In this document: positions 22,368 to 33,587 of the stretch, one piece after another
How positions within the stretch are numbered: the first letter of the stretch is position 1
How the letters are laid out: every line of letters starts with the position of its first letter
Assembly (NCBI GenBank): GCA_039111635.1
Contig: JBCAQO010000002.1
Location: 992,001 to 1,056,000 of the forward strand
DNA: 64,000 nt
From: Heterobasidion occidentale
Taxonomy: Eukaryota; Basidiomycota; Agaricomycetes; Russulales; Bondarzewiaceae
Direction: 5' to 3'
Notes under the pieces: model-generated
Told to the model about the DNA's origin: nothing
Databases searched by the model: none
What the model saw: the letters and a program-made list of their open reading frames with translations, nothing else
Program-made: the position numbers and the translations under genes

Positions 22368-25025
22368 TCATGAATGTACGTGACGAGCGAGGGATTTGGG
22401 CTGCGATAAAGGCATAATAGGGAGTCTCCCACAATGCTTGTGAAACGTGACAGTATAAAAGAGAAACACCGCATGCTCGAAGTCTGTGAAAGCTTTGAAA
22501 TTAGAATCGTAATCCTTGTGCCACATAAGCTTACTTCCGCCGGGCCATCCACAGAGGACTTCAGCCATTACCTTCACAGCACCACGCCTGGCCTCCCAAT
22601 CTTCAATCACAAGTCGGTCCACCACCGACTCTCACGCTCCCAGTCTACGCTGAGACCCCCCGTGGCCCATATGTGGCAGATTTTTCCTTCGCGTTGGGCG
22701 GCATACCGTTTGTCTCGTAACAGTAAACACCCATGACAACCTTCCTGTCCAATTGTAGGAGTTCAAGACGAAAATTAGCTACCGAAAGCTCCCATACTAC
22801 TTCAGCCCAGAGGTCCTTATCCTCATGAGCCATCTTGCTAGTGACGAAGGTTCTGCCCCATTGCGGAGATGTAGTGTCATCGTATGGTGCGAATCCGGCG
22901 TGCACCAGGAATCGGACACCTATGTCGACCCGATCTGCAACACGTCTGTCCAAGCCTTCTTACGTTTGCGCACCTCGACGACGAAGCGCTGGTGACATTG
23001 GACGCGACTTGCGGTTCCAAGCGAGCCTTTTTAGTCTTGCGAGGCCATGGTGGTAAGCGAGCCATGTCGTGTGAAGAGGATTGAGGCTTCACGGTACAAT
23101 TGACCATGTTGTCTGGCAGGTAATATCTCCCCTCTAATGCAATCCTCCATTGGCTGGTCGTCATCAGGACCATACAGTGGTTAGAAGGGCATAGAACCTC
23201 CAGCAGACACCACATGCGAATGCGTAGCCAGTTGTGAACTCTATGCCCAAAAACGGCTCCTTTGTCCGCAAAGAACAGATGAATGGGGGGAGAGGATACT
23301 GAAGGGCCATATTTGGATCATCGTCCAAATCCATGGTCTCTTCGAAGACGCTTATCCAACCCGGGGCGAGTGGGGGAAGCCAAGTGGGGTGCACAACCCG
23401 GAGACCTGTTTTAGGAGAAGGACCATGACATCGATGGCTGTTACTACGCTGCTTATGAGGCGCCAGTGTCTTCGGAGGACTCGAAATTTGCGAATGACTT
23501 GCGTTTGATTGGACATCTGGGACCTTGGGAGCATTCTTCACGTCGGGCGATGGTGGGCGATGTTCTGTGTGTGTTGCGTGACAATGAAACCATAGAGGCG
23601 CAACGCAGGGAACTTACCACGCTTGTCAGATGAGCGAGACCTCGACAACAGACTTCTACGCCACTGATCATTAGATGAATAGGCCGACGCGAGCACAACA
23701 AAGTCGGATGTGGTGGTCTCAAACATGGTGCAAGGGGTCATCGATGAAACGAGGACCATCTCGTACAAGCTTAGCGGCTATTTAAACAAATTGTGCATCA
23801 GTTACACAAGCCTGACCTAGTCAATCGAGTCTTACCATAAACATTACCAGTGAAAGCGCTGATCATCGCGGTCTGCCGCTCGTCGCTATTGACGTCACGC
23901 TCGGTCGGGATTTCATCGACTATGACATGCGAAATATCCGGCCCTGACATAGCATGATTCCGACACACAGGCGGATTTTGCCGCTCGATTTCCCCAACCG
24001 TTGCAGGAGAATAGATCTCCAGCGGTAGTAGAATTGGTCGACTGGTCAAGCTAAACTTTCGCAGCCTGTCTTGAATGGTGCCGCGTAACGGTTCACCGTG
24101 TGACGCCTCCACCCAGAGAGGGGCCTTGGTGCGATGGTTGGCATATTCAAAAATCTGTGATGAGCTGAAGGAGATGCCGGTTCTGATGACTGTCTTGACG
24201 GAGATGATAAGTGTGCGGGTTGTAAGAGTGGTGCGCCTCCGGATGTACCAAACCGGGATCCCAATCCGGAACAACTCTCGAAGCATTGACAAACTTGAGG
24301 TGATGACACGCGAAGAGGAAGAACAGGTTGAGGGCAATCGAACGTAGGATCCTCCATACGAGGTTTCACTACCAGCATATAGATAATCCAGGCGCGTAAT
24401 TCAAGCAGGATACGCTGAAACTCACGAAACCATAAGACGGTGTCGGAGAAAGGCATTGGAATCTGCGAGAGTGAACCGTAGGCACGATAAAGGGCCTCAG
24501 ATCGATGTCTCTGGTACATGTAGCTGGACGTGTGTGCATTGACTACAGCAGCCGGAGTGCCTTCGGGAAACTCTTGAGCCCCAATTTCGTCTCTATCCTA
24601 CGCACTTCCAACATCGCTTTGCGCAGGCGGGAGAGCACTGTCTCATACAAGATTCCTACTGAAGCGCGCGGCAGCTCCTCGCAGATACGAAAGTCTGTTC
24701 CTTTGAAGGAAAACCACGCAGCATCCGGATCTTCGAATTGAGGAAGGCCGCCTTCTTTGTCGTCCACTGGAAAGTCCGGTGCTCGTAAGCCATGATGATC
24801 GTCGACCTTCTGGAGTTCCTTCAGTCTCGGGTTCATGGGCGCAGCATAGGAATGGGGCTCCACTGGGTCGAAAGCTTGTGGCCACTTCAGATGTTCAAAT
24901 GCACCAAGCATGCCGTCTCCGAAATATCTGAAGGGTGTGTCGTCGGGGTGCACAGGGACCTCCGGAAACAAAGTCCATGTTTGGTGTGGAGATCCATAAT
25001 TCATCGTGATTGCGGAATGGAGCAA
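22368..25025 (-). pseudogene. degenerate repeat-family gene, mushroom type
   Basis: Remains of a long minus-strand gene with typical family blocks but broken frames. It begins MNYGSPHQTWTLFPEVP, then EHLKWPQAFDPVEPHSYA, LPQFEDPDAAWFSFKGTDFR, and LYETVLSRLRKAMLEVRR. A TAG and a one-base shift occur right after LKSFPKALRLL (about 24543). Further blocks are FREFQRILLELRAWIIYML, LRELFRIGIPVWYIRR and HNGMP-like segments down to about 22368 (VMAEVLCGWPGGSKLMWHKD). I know this layout from Agaricomycete hypothetical proteins present in many copies, but no function. Frames change again near 22950 and 23540; introns could explain some but not the in-frame TAG. The start lies about 240 bases downstream of motif pair copy 2. 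Confidence 0.6.
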
Positions 25026-25259
25026 CGCAGAGACAATCTAGGGCGTCAACCTGCTCGCCGTGCAGTAGGGATCGACGAGAATCGAGAATTTCGCGAAGGT
25101 TTTCAAGCGGCCGTGCTTGCCAACAAGTAACGGCGGCCATGGCTGCAACGTGCCCAATGAGACAGTAAACCAATGGAGGAACAAGAAAAACACGGCGATG
25201 CGAACTGACCTAGTAGTATGAGCAATAATAACGTAGGACTCGACTTGATGTCCAACGAC

Positions 25260-25322
25260 CCTGCAATGAGCAAGGAAGGATGACGGTGCACTCAAAATCC
25301 AGTCACCTGCAATGAGCAAGCG
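25260..25322 (-). repeat. paired CTTGCTCATTGCAGG motif, copy 2
   Basis: CCTGCAATGAGCAAG at 25260 and 25306, the same pair as at 19262/19304, here about 240 bases upstream of the repeat-family gene on the minus strand. The following base pattern (AAGG after the first, AAGCG after the second) is also the same. Confidence 0.8.
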
Positions 25323-25329
25323 GACGGAG

Positions 25330-25740
25330 AGTGGTTATACTACTAGCAAATCTAGTGCAATCTTGAAAGGAGTTTGGGAATTCGGATGGAGATACGGGGA
25401 TGATGAGGATCTATGAGGATGCTGGTAGCCTGAGGCTCGCCGAGTCACTAGTCAACTGCAGTGGCTATGGCGGTCAAAGTGTCCCAGGTGTGTAATCGGA
25501 AATCTCCGACAATTTGGAATCCCAACAGAGGCAGCCACCTCGGATATATCCGAGCTCGGATGTGTCTGAGTGATTAGTATGATTGCTAGCTGCTACAAAA
25601 TACAGCAAAGACCGGGAATCGAACATCAAACCCCGTGGACACCTCGACATCACCTTGACTAGACCGTTCGCCCATACGATCTATGCAATAACAGCCGCTA
25701 ATTATTATAACTGCTCATAACAAGTACGCTACGCTGACGC
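25330..25740. other. no gene recognised; B-box-like sequence
   Basis: The minus strand holds TGTTCGATTCCCGG near 25605, a Pol III B-box look-alike, but no tRNA cloverleaf can be drawn. It may be a SINE or tRNA relic. Confidence 0.35.
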
Positions 25741-25749
25741 GTCACAGCC

Positions 25750-26830
25750 CTCCCCGACGCCTTCTTCTTAACGTCGGCCCGGCCTCGCAAGCGCCCTCGC
25801 CTCGTCCTCGACGTCACCTCTCCCTTGACGACGACGGCACCTCCTGGACGCCTCCCCCACCGCGGCCTCCTCTTCCACCCCGTCCAAACGAGGATGACGG
25901 CTACGATGCGCCCTCGTCTCTCACGTCGCCCTCATCTCCCTCGACCACGCACCTGGCTCCCTCGACCCCGCCGCCTGCATGCCCCGCTGGACGACGGCCT
26001 GGACGACACCGACTCGGCCGCGCCCACCGACGGCTCCCTCGACGCCTCGTCATCCGGCTCTCGACGATGCGGCCGCCTCGCTGGACCCTGCCCGCTCCCT
26101 CGACCCCGCCGCCTGCACGCCCCGACCACGCCCCCACCTGGACGACGGCCTGGACGACGCCGCCTGGACGCCGCCGCCTGGCGGCTCCCTCGAAGACGCG
26201 GCCGCCTCGCTGAACGCTGCCGCTCCCTCCACCCCGCCGCCTGCACGCCCCCGCCTGGACGACGCCGACTCGGCCGCGCCTCACCGACGGCTCCCTCGAC
26301 GCCTCGTCGTCCGCCCTCGACGCGCGGCCGCCTCACTAGACCCTGTCGGCTCCTCGTCGACGACGCCGCCTGGACGCCCGGCCACCTCTACGACGCGGCC
26401 GCCTCACTGGACCCTGCCCGCCTCCTCGACCCCGCCGCCTGCACGCTCCGACCATGTCCCGCCTGGACCACGGCCTGGACCACGGCGCCTGGACGATGCC
26501 GTCTGGACTACGCCGCCTGGACGACGCCGCTCCATCGACGGCGACTCATCTCTCCTCCTCCACGACAACGCCCGCCTCCCTCGACGATGACGTCCGCCTC
26601 CCTCGACGTGCACGACTCTCCGTCGACGGCGCCGCTCCACTCCACAGCAACTCCTGCCTCCTCGTTGGCGGCTCCTCGACGCTGGCGGGTCTCGCTGTCG
26701 ACTCCCTCGGCGCTGCCGCCCACTTCTCTCGTCATCGGCCCTCTCCCGCCGCTCTCGTATCCGTCGACACTGCGCCGTTTTCGCGCCGCACCGTGTACGC
26801 CTCCTCGTTGTCGCTGATCGATAGCCTCCT
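25750..26830. repeat. GC-rich imperfect tandem repeats
   Basis: Arrays of CCTCGACCCCGCCGCCTGCA and GGACGACGCC-type words. The 20-mer or a one-base variant recurs near 25961, 26100, 26225 and 26427, followed each time by CCTGGACGACGGCCTGGACGA-like sequence. Long open frames exist on both strands only because stop codons are rare in this composition; their translations are Pro/Arg/Ala low complexity. I do not call a gene. Confidence 0.7.
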
Positions 26831-27137
26831 GTACATACATACTTAGCAGTGGACCACTTGCACGCAATGAATTGTTAGTTTCCCAGTGACTGGCATGTGT
26901 GAACGGCATCCAGTAATGATATGGCAGCGCGCAGGGGCCAGCGAGAACAAGAAATCATCGTGCAACTTAACATCGATCGAGGTAACAAAGAGCCCGTCAT
27001 TCACACCAGGTTGCCATGTATCTGTGGTCGCTCGCTCGCGAACATGGACAAGTCCCAGGCGTAGACTTCACGTAGCGTACTCCCAATGCTATGCAATATT
27101 TTCAGGTGATATCAAGGTGAAAAATGGTGGCGAATAC

Positions 27138-27329
27138 TCACTGCTTCAGGTCGTGATGTTCCAGTTTCGGCCCATGCGGCTTTGACGTCCCGCCATCCAC
27201 GATCAGAGTGAGATCACTCTCTCTCAAGGCCGTACTCACGCGGTGGAGAGTGACGTTTCCCCATCTCTGGGACGCCAAGACGACTCGCAAGCCCTCCCGT
27301 TCATCAATCACGATACCGAGACGCGTCAT
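27138..27329 (-). CDS. possible 5' exon of unknown gene
   Basis: Begins ATG and reads MTRLGIVIDEREGLRVVLAS, then RWGNVTLHRVSTALRESDLT. It ends at CA|GTGAGTATTC, a good donor. The residue pattern looks like protein rather than noise, but I could not join it to a convincing second exon in 26850-27130. It could be the stub of a truncated gene. Confidence 0.3.
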   Translation of the reverse strand: MTRLGIVIDEREGLRVVLASQRWGNVTLHRVSTALRESDLTLIVDGGTSKPHGPKLEHHDLKQ

Positions 27330-27551
27330 TGCCTACGCTCTCGTTAGGCCATGACGCGCGCACCGGCAAACGGCATCACGTTGACGAAGTCGTGCCATCT
27401 GACAAAACGCTCGTGTGCCTATCCAGAAGCTTCTCCAAAACCTCCCATTTGCGTCAGTCAACTACCACAGCAGTGGAAGAGGAATCCTATCACCCGAGCG
27501 TCGTCGATTCACTGAGATTGTCGTCATGGGATCCAGGTTACACAGACGAGG

Positions 27552-28700
27552 GGTGGTCTTCACGCAAGTTGAGGATTGGGCGCTCGTTCAGCGTTTGGGT
27601 CTCGCTTATGTCGCACCTTCTCGGGATCTACATCTTACGTCAGTGGTGCTCACGGCCTCTCAGCTCTGAACAAGCGGTCGAGCAGAATGCATGCGCTTGT
27701 GTCAGTCTGGTCGGGCACAACACCCTCAAGAGGGGGGCTTCCATCTAAGCGCGCGGTCGACACGTCGGTGACCACGCTCAGCCCGAAGTCATCCGTCCGT
27801 CCCCGCTCAAGGCGCGCCTGCAAGGCATCCCAGGGCATGCAACTGCTCCTCCTCATACTCCCTCCACTCCACGACGAATCTGCATTTGGTTACACCTCGC
27901 CAACTCGCAAGGCTGCAGCGCAAGTCCAAACCACAGCCATCCATCGCATACCCACTCGCCTGTGTAGACCCACACTCATCACTCACGATCCACCCTCAAC
28001 GTTTCAATCTAGATAGTGGCGAGTCTCAGCTGACTCTCTGGCTCGCCGTCGTCTTGGTCAGACTCATCTCATTCCCCAGATCGTTCCCATGGGTCGAAAC
28101 GTCCGCCCCGTCGTTGCCTCCCTCCTCCCCGTCCTCCATGTCACGACCTCCACTCCAACGCGAGCACCTCCGCTCAGCAGAAGGCCATGTACAAGGGCAC
28201 GAAACCCTCCCAATCGGACAGCCCGAAAGCGAAGGAAGTGGGGGAAGTGGGTGCTCGCGCGGACTATCGAGAAGGCGGGTGACGAGGACGGCCAGTGGGC
28301 TACTGTGTGTGTATCGGTTTCACCGTCCATCGTCCGTGCTGGCCTCATCTGGGTCATGATCGCGGGCAGGAAGAAGTCAGGCGGTTCCGCGAAGGCATCA
28401 TTGCAGCGTCTCTCTTTCCTCCGATCTGGGCCAGGCGTCGCAGCTGAGGGCGTCCCGGGATTTTGACAGGCGGGTCGGTCCTCGGTGCCTGCGTGGAAGT
28501 ATATCAGCAAATTTCTCGAGGCGCGCGCACGATGTGTGTGTCGGTGGCTGCAAACCCGTCCGGCTGTACATTGGGGTGCGCGTGTAGCCTGAAGACACAG
28601 CATTTCTAGAGGAAGACACTCTCAGAAAAGCTGTCGGGGAGGATGGATGGTTATGTGAGAAGAGCAACGTTGTGGAAAATGGTTTGAATGTGGCGCGACA
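27552..28700 (+). repeat. long inverted repeat, left arm
   Basis: Matches the reverse complement of 62840-64000 along its whole length, with scattered one-base indels and few substitutions. Shared landmarks include CTTCCATCTAAGCGCGCG, CTGCATTTGGTTACACC, CAATCTAGATAGTGGCGAG and TGTCGCGCCACATTCAAACC (complement at 28681-28700). The arm runs into the gap at 28701; the right arm runs off the window. It has no intact ORF that is the same in both arms. Confidence 0.9.
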
Positions 28701-28800
28701 NNNNNNNNNNNNNNNNNNNNNNNNNNNNNNNNNNNNNNNNNNNNNNNNNNNNNNNNNNNNNNNNNNNNNNNNNNNNNNNNNNNNNNNNNNNNNNNNNNNN
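28701..28800. other. assembly gap, 100 N
   Basis: Run of 100 N placed exactly where the inverted repeat arm ends, suggesting the assembler stopped at the repeat. Confidence 0.99.
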
Positions 28801-29690
28801 CCAGCACGACAGCATACTCCCACATCTTCCTTCCTACCGCCATTGGTCCGGCACGGTTCATCTGACCACTATTTGTGTTTATATGCCCTATCATCTCTCG
28901 ACGTGTGCATACAACCCGTATCACAATTGTCATCTATGCATTCCTCTGGCTCCGCTTCTCCACATATCATTGGTTTGACACATCTTCCTGTTCTCTTTCC
29001 ACTGCTCTTCGGAGCCATCTTTTCACGCTAATCCTCGTCCATTGTTTCTTTCGCAGACTCCCACTCTTCTCTTTCGTTCGTTTTCTAGTTGTTGGACTCT
29101 TCGCGTTCTCGTTCTCGTTTAGTTCTCATTTCCGCTTTCGATTGATTGTTCTATATGGGACACACGCTCGCCGTACCGCCCTAGAATGTCCTGCACGGTC
29201 GGGCCCGTTTACGATTTGACACCGCGAACGCTCGAACTTTTTGCCCGTGTTCTTTTCTCCCCGCTTCGTACGCTTCAGCTTTCATTCTGTTGTTCCGGAT
29301 TGTCTTGTCTTTTGTCTTTGGTTCGTTTAAAGCAATCGGATTTGCATTGTCATTGTTCGGGCGAGAGAACGGCAGATGCGGAGTTGGCGATGTTGGGCAT
29401 TTGACATTCGGTCGACGAGCGACCAATCGGTTCGGTTGCGCGACCTTCCGTTCGCCGCTGAGTTATAGTTTTTGCTCCGCGTCTTGACAGCTCGGGCGCA
29501 CGGTCTTGGGGATTTCGACGACTCACTGCAGCAGACTTCGACCCTGACCATGGACTAATTGGTCCTCCGCCACGCGACACCCATGGCTGCGCCCTTGCCT
29601 GCGCTCACAATTTCGACTCCTGTCGCATATGCTCCCCGATCGTCGGGCCACTGGTATCTCACTCAGAGATGAGTCGGGTTTGGGACCTTA
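28801..29690. other. pyrimidine-rich region without gene
   Basis: TC-rich sequence with many TTCTCG and CTTTCG words from 29040 to 29300 on the plus strand. It could be a promoter or leader, but no downstream gene is clear. Confidence 0.4.
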
Positions 29691-29696
29691 GACTCG

Positions 29697-30320
29697 TCAT
29701 GCTGACCCAAATTTCCAGAAGGAAAAAGGCCCAGTCCTGCCGAGCTGGTTATTCTCCGCGAACACAAGAAACTCGCCAGCCTTGAGGTTTATTCCGACTT
29801 GTTCGCCCACGCCGACGACATGCGTGTCGCTCCTTGCTCCTTGACGCCGGATTTTCCAGCACCGGTCGCAGCGGCGCCTCGACGAACGCCTCGGTGCGCG
29901 GTTTGCGCGGGACAGGAGCAGTTGGACGTCATCGTATGTCGGTGCCATAGTCGAGGGCCTTGCCCGTTCGATCGACCGAACGAGGGGCTGTCGAGTACGC
30001 GCCTGACGTACGGGAGACGTCCGCATCCCTCGTTCCTCTCTCGCGCATTCGCGAGAGGGCTGTTCCAACTGCACCGGTCTGTAGCGTTCCTTGCGAGTGA
30101 CGCGACGCGACTCGGTCTTGTCCAGATCGGTAAGGCTGTTTTGTTTGATCTGCGCGATGCGCTGGTCGCCGGTCGCCGCACTGGAAGAACGCATGCGTCA
30201 TGCGCCGGTGAGAAGACGAGGATCGTCTCACGGTTCAGATGGACGAGCGTTTGGGCGTGCTCGAGACAAGAGCGGCGAGCGCTCTCCTCTCGATCATTTC
30301 TCGCCACCATCGACACGAAG
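29697..30320. other. ORFs on both strands, no assignment
   Basis: GC-rich stretch open on both strands (for example 29799-30473 plus, 29697-30194 minus). No motif or splice pattern decides between them, and I do not call a gene. Confidence 0.35.
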
Positions 30321-31015
30321 CTCAGCACAAGGTATCTGTGCGAACACGCTCGCGCTCGCTCGCGTATCAGCGATAACCAGCATCCTTCCGAAAGATACCG
30401 GCGAGTATCGGATCGCGCGGGCTGGAAACGTGACGCGACGGGCCCACGCTGTTCTGTTCTTTGCTACCGCTAGTTGTTTTTCGTTCACAGGTGAGGTGCG
30501 ACGGTTGACGCTACGGGTGAGTCGGTGCGTTGCCTCGGCCTCGCGCGAGGCGGAGGCGCCGGCCACGCGACAGGGAGACGCGGGCGCGACGCGGGTCGGG
30601 CTCGTGTGTGCACGTTGGCCTGGCCGGCGCCGTCTGACAACGTGGCGAGCGGCGGCGTCGCTAGCTCCCTGTGCGGACATCCGGCGGCCGTCAAGATTCT
30701 TGTGCTTTGTCGACAAGATGCCCAGCACAAGGCGTTTGCTTGCGCTCGCTCGCGTACGAATCGTATCCGGCATCCTCCCCAAAGAGACCCTTAGTCGCGC
30801 GCGCCGGGCCCACGCTGTTCTGTTCTTCGCTGCCGGCGATTCCAGGTGAGGTGCAACGGTCGACGATACGGTGAGTCGGCGTGATGCCTCGGCCTCGCGC
30901 GAGGTGGAGGCGTCGGCAACTTCGCGACGGGGAGCGCGGCGCGGCACGGGTCGAGTCGGGCTCGTGGGTGCGCGTTGGCCTGGTCGGCGCCGTCTGACCA
31001 CGCAGCGGGCGGACG
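30321..31015. repeat. direct tandem duplication, period about 370-400 bp
   Basis: Copy A from CTCAGCACAAGG at 30321 and copy B from CCCAGCACAAGG at 30721. Both then carry CGCTCGCTCGCGTA, GGGCCCACGCTGTTCTGTTC (30440 and 30806), GGTGAGGTGC, and the self-complementary CCTCGCGCGAGG. Copies differ by substitutions and indels, so the duplication is not recent. Confidence 0.85.
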
Positions 31016-31580
31016 TCCCTGCAACGGACGTCCGGCGCCCGCGGTCCACCTCACCTCTTGACTCGGCGAGCGCTCGCAGCGTGTGTGTGTGCATGAGCGC
31101 GCGAGCGAGCGGAAGGCGCGGGGGGTCTGTCTGGGTGCGTGAGTTGCGTTGCGTTGCGTTGCGTGCGGGACCAGGCCGGCGCTCAGGGTGCTCGTACAGA
31201 CAGAGATTGCATTGAGAGAGGCGTAATAAGCGTGCGTGTAACAGGGCGTATATATGTAGCAAAAACAAACACAAAGCGCGATAGAGATAGAGAGAGATAT
31301 ACTGGGTAACAACAGGTATCGACGAAGCAGGCGCATATGTACATCCGCGCCGCGAGCAAAGGGGGTAACCAGTATCGAGATGGGGAACCGAGAAGGACAG
31401 CACGAGGTCTACGAGCATACTAATAGTAGTGGCAGTGTGGCAGTGGTGGTGGCAGTGGCATCGAGCACGCGACGCACAGACGAGGACCGGACACGCGAAA
31501 CACCGCCCCAGAGGGACGCGTGCCGGAGACCAGACGCGGTCAGACGTACGTGGGCCGCGCTCGCCCGCCCGCCCGCCGGG

Positions 31581-32793
31581 TCAGTCGAAGTGCATCCAGT
31601 GCCCCCGCAGCCCGAGCCTGCACTTCTCGCAGTCCGCCCGCGGGCCCATCGTGAAGCGCGCTTTCCTCTGCGTCGCCGCCGCGGCGACTGGCGTGTCCGC
31701 GCTGCCCCACTGCTGCTGCGACTGCTGGTGGTGGTGGTGGTGGTGCGACTGATGTTGGTATGGTGGCTGCTGGTGCGGGTGCCCCGGGTCGAGCGGCGAC
31801 GCGGGCTGGATGTGGATCGCGGGCAGCGGGGGCTGGCCATGCGCGGACGGGGACGGGGAGGGCGACATGGACGGGGAGGGAGACAGAGACGGCGACGGGG
31901 AGGGGCTGTGGCCTACGCCGAGAACGAGGCCGAAGGGGTGCGCGGCGGCCAGAAGGGGCGGCGTGGGGGCGTTGTGGATCGGCGCGGAGAGGAAGGACGC
32001 GTGTGGGTGCGGGGACGGGTAAGGGTGAGGGGGCGCGAGTGCAGGCGCGGGGGATGGAGACGCGGACGCGGAGGCTGACGCGAGTGGGGCACGCGGGGGT
32101 AGGGAGTCCGCGGGCGAGGCGGGGGCGGTGGAAATGCGGATGTGCGGGACATGCGGGACGTGGGGGCGCGCGGCGGGCGGGCGGAGCGGCCACGGGGGCG
32201 AGTACGGCGGCCTGAGCGGGGACGGGGCGAGCACCGGCGGCTCGTCGTCTTCGGCGTCGAGGCTCTGCGCGCGGCGCGCGGGGCAGCGCGAAGAGCACAC
32301 CACCGATAAAGCAAACAAACAAACAGAAAAGCGGGCGCAACGCGGCGTGTCATCGTCATCGTCATCGTCACAGTGGTCAGACGCACGCGCGAGCCGCTCG
32401 GGGACTCACCATCCGCGCGTCCTCGCCGTCCTCGCCGTCCTCCCGGGGCGGCGCGCGCGCGTCGATGCGCAGCTCGCGCGTCTGCGCGACCCAACCTTCT
32501 TCGGACCCCGCGCGGGAACCCGCACCACCACCGCTACCGCCGCCGCCGCCGCCGCCGCCGAGGGACAGCATGGCCCGTTTCTGCGCGCGCCGCGCGGGCT
32601 CGTCAGCCGCCAAGCAACACGGGCCTCGCGAAGGAGGAGAGGGGAGGGGGAGGTCACTCACCGAGGGGCGTTCGCCGCCGTGCGCGGGCGCGTAGGGGTG
32701 GTGCGCAAATGTGTGCGTAGGCGTGGGCGAGGGCGAGCGGGGGCGCTTGGGGCGCGCGTGCGGGGTGCGGGGCGAGTGGGGGTCGATGTCCAT
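31581..32793 (-). CDS. proline-rich protein with CExC C-terminal motif
   Basis: Three exons, 32662-32793, 32410-32580 and 31581-32264, join in phase 0 across introns of 81 and 145 nt, giving 328 residues. It begins MDIDPHSPRTPHARPKRPR, then SLGGGGGGGGSGGG and RIDARAPPREDGEDGED, followed by a long Pro/Ser/Ala/His region with a six-His run. It ends RFTMGPRADCEKCRLGLRGH plus WMHFD. That ending, with CEKC, recurs in my memory of mushroom proteins of unknown function, and the sharp switch from low complexity to a compact Cys/His motif suggests a small metal-binding or interaction tail. The basic start could be a nuclear signal. Plus-strand ORFs over this gene are shadows of its GC-rich composition. 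Confidence 0.7.
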
Positions 32794-32799
32794 AGAAAT

Positions 32800-33587
32800 C
32801 TGTGTGCGCGAGTGATGTGAGTGGGCGAGTAGGGCAGTGCGGTCGCGGTGGTGAGGACGGGTGGCGCGGTGGAGTGGTGGACGGAGGCAAGGCAAGGTGA
32901 GTTGGCTAGTCGGCCGTCCCAAAGAATGACGCAAGTGGCGCAAGCCCTATCTTCGTGATTTGTCACGGGCGTCTCTTTTGACGACAGTTCCTGTCAAACT
33001 AACATCTTGTAACTTCTCTAACGCCCATAATATGATCTAAGCATCGTCATCCCCAACTCTCGCGCCCTCTTGCCCAAAGCGTCCTCAGCGCCTGCCCGCC
33101 CGCCCGCCCTCTTGCCTAATGTGTCGATATAACACCATTTCCTGATTCGTTTTAGTTTTACTTTGAAGATCCTCTCGCAGCACCCTCGCAACGCTGGCTC
33201 TCTCCTCTCCGAAATTGCTACTCGGCAGCGCTCGCCGTCTGTCTTAGATGATCCGGGTAACAAGGTGCGTCATATGGAGGCTCACATATGTTCAAATTAT
33301 ACTCAATACACTGAGTAAATTGCAACGGCATAACACAAACTGCTCGGAGACTTCGGGGTCGTTTAAGGCATGCTGTGGCTTCAAATAGCACTTCATGGCC
33401 GACTAGCCCACTCCATGAGCGATTCAAGCAGAAGGTTATTGAATCACAGTTGAGAGCGACCTGCACAATTGGCAAGGGTTTCTAGTGAGTCCGGGTTTGT
33501 CTACTATCATTTCCCCACTACCTTACTGTATCTTTCAATCACACCGCTTCACTTGTAGGCAAATTCCTCTTCGTGTCGCAAGCCAAA
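32800..33587. other. divergent intergenic region
   Basis: Separates the proline-rich gene (minus) and the MULE transposase (plus). It contains a GCCCGCCCGCCC run near 33090. I could not find a terminal inverted repeat for the MULE here. Confidence 0.45.

Noticed and set aside
25600..25680. B-box-like TGTTCGATTCC with an A-box-like stretch upstream on the minus strand
   Set aside because: No acceptor stem and no T stem can be formed; at most a tRNA or SINE relic.
25825..26817. 330-codon plus-strand ORF
   Set aside because: Translation is Pro/Arg/Ala low complexity produced by GC-rich repeats; equally open on the minus strand.
30091..31418. Long overlapping ORFs on both strands (252 and 374 codons)
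   Set aside because: They follow the tandem duplication and GC content; no motif or splice sites support either strand.
31380..32820. Plus-strand ORFs of over 200 codons
   Set aside because: Shadows of the minus-strand proline-rich gene, whose three exons join in phase.
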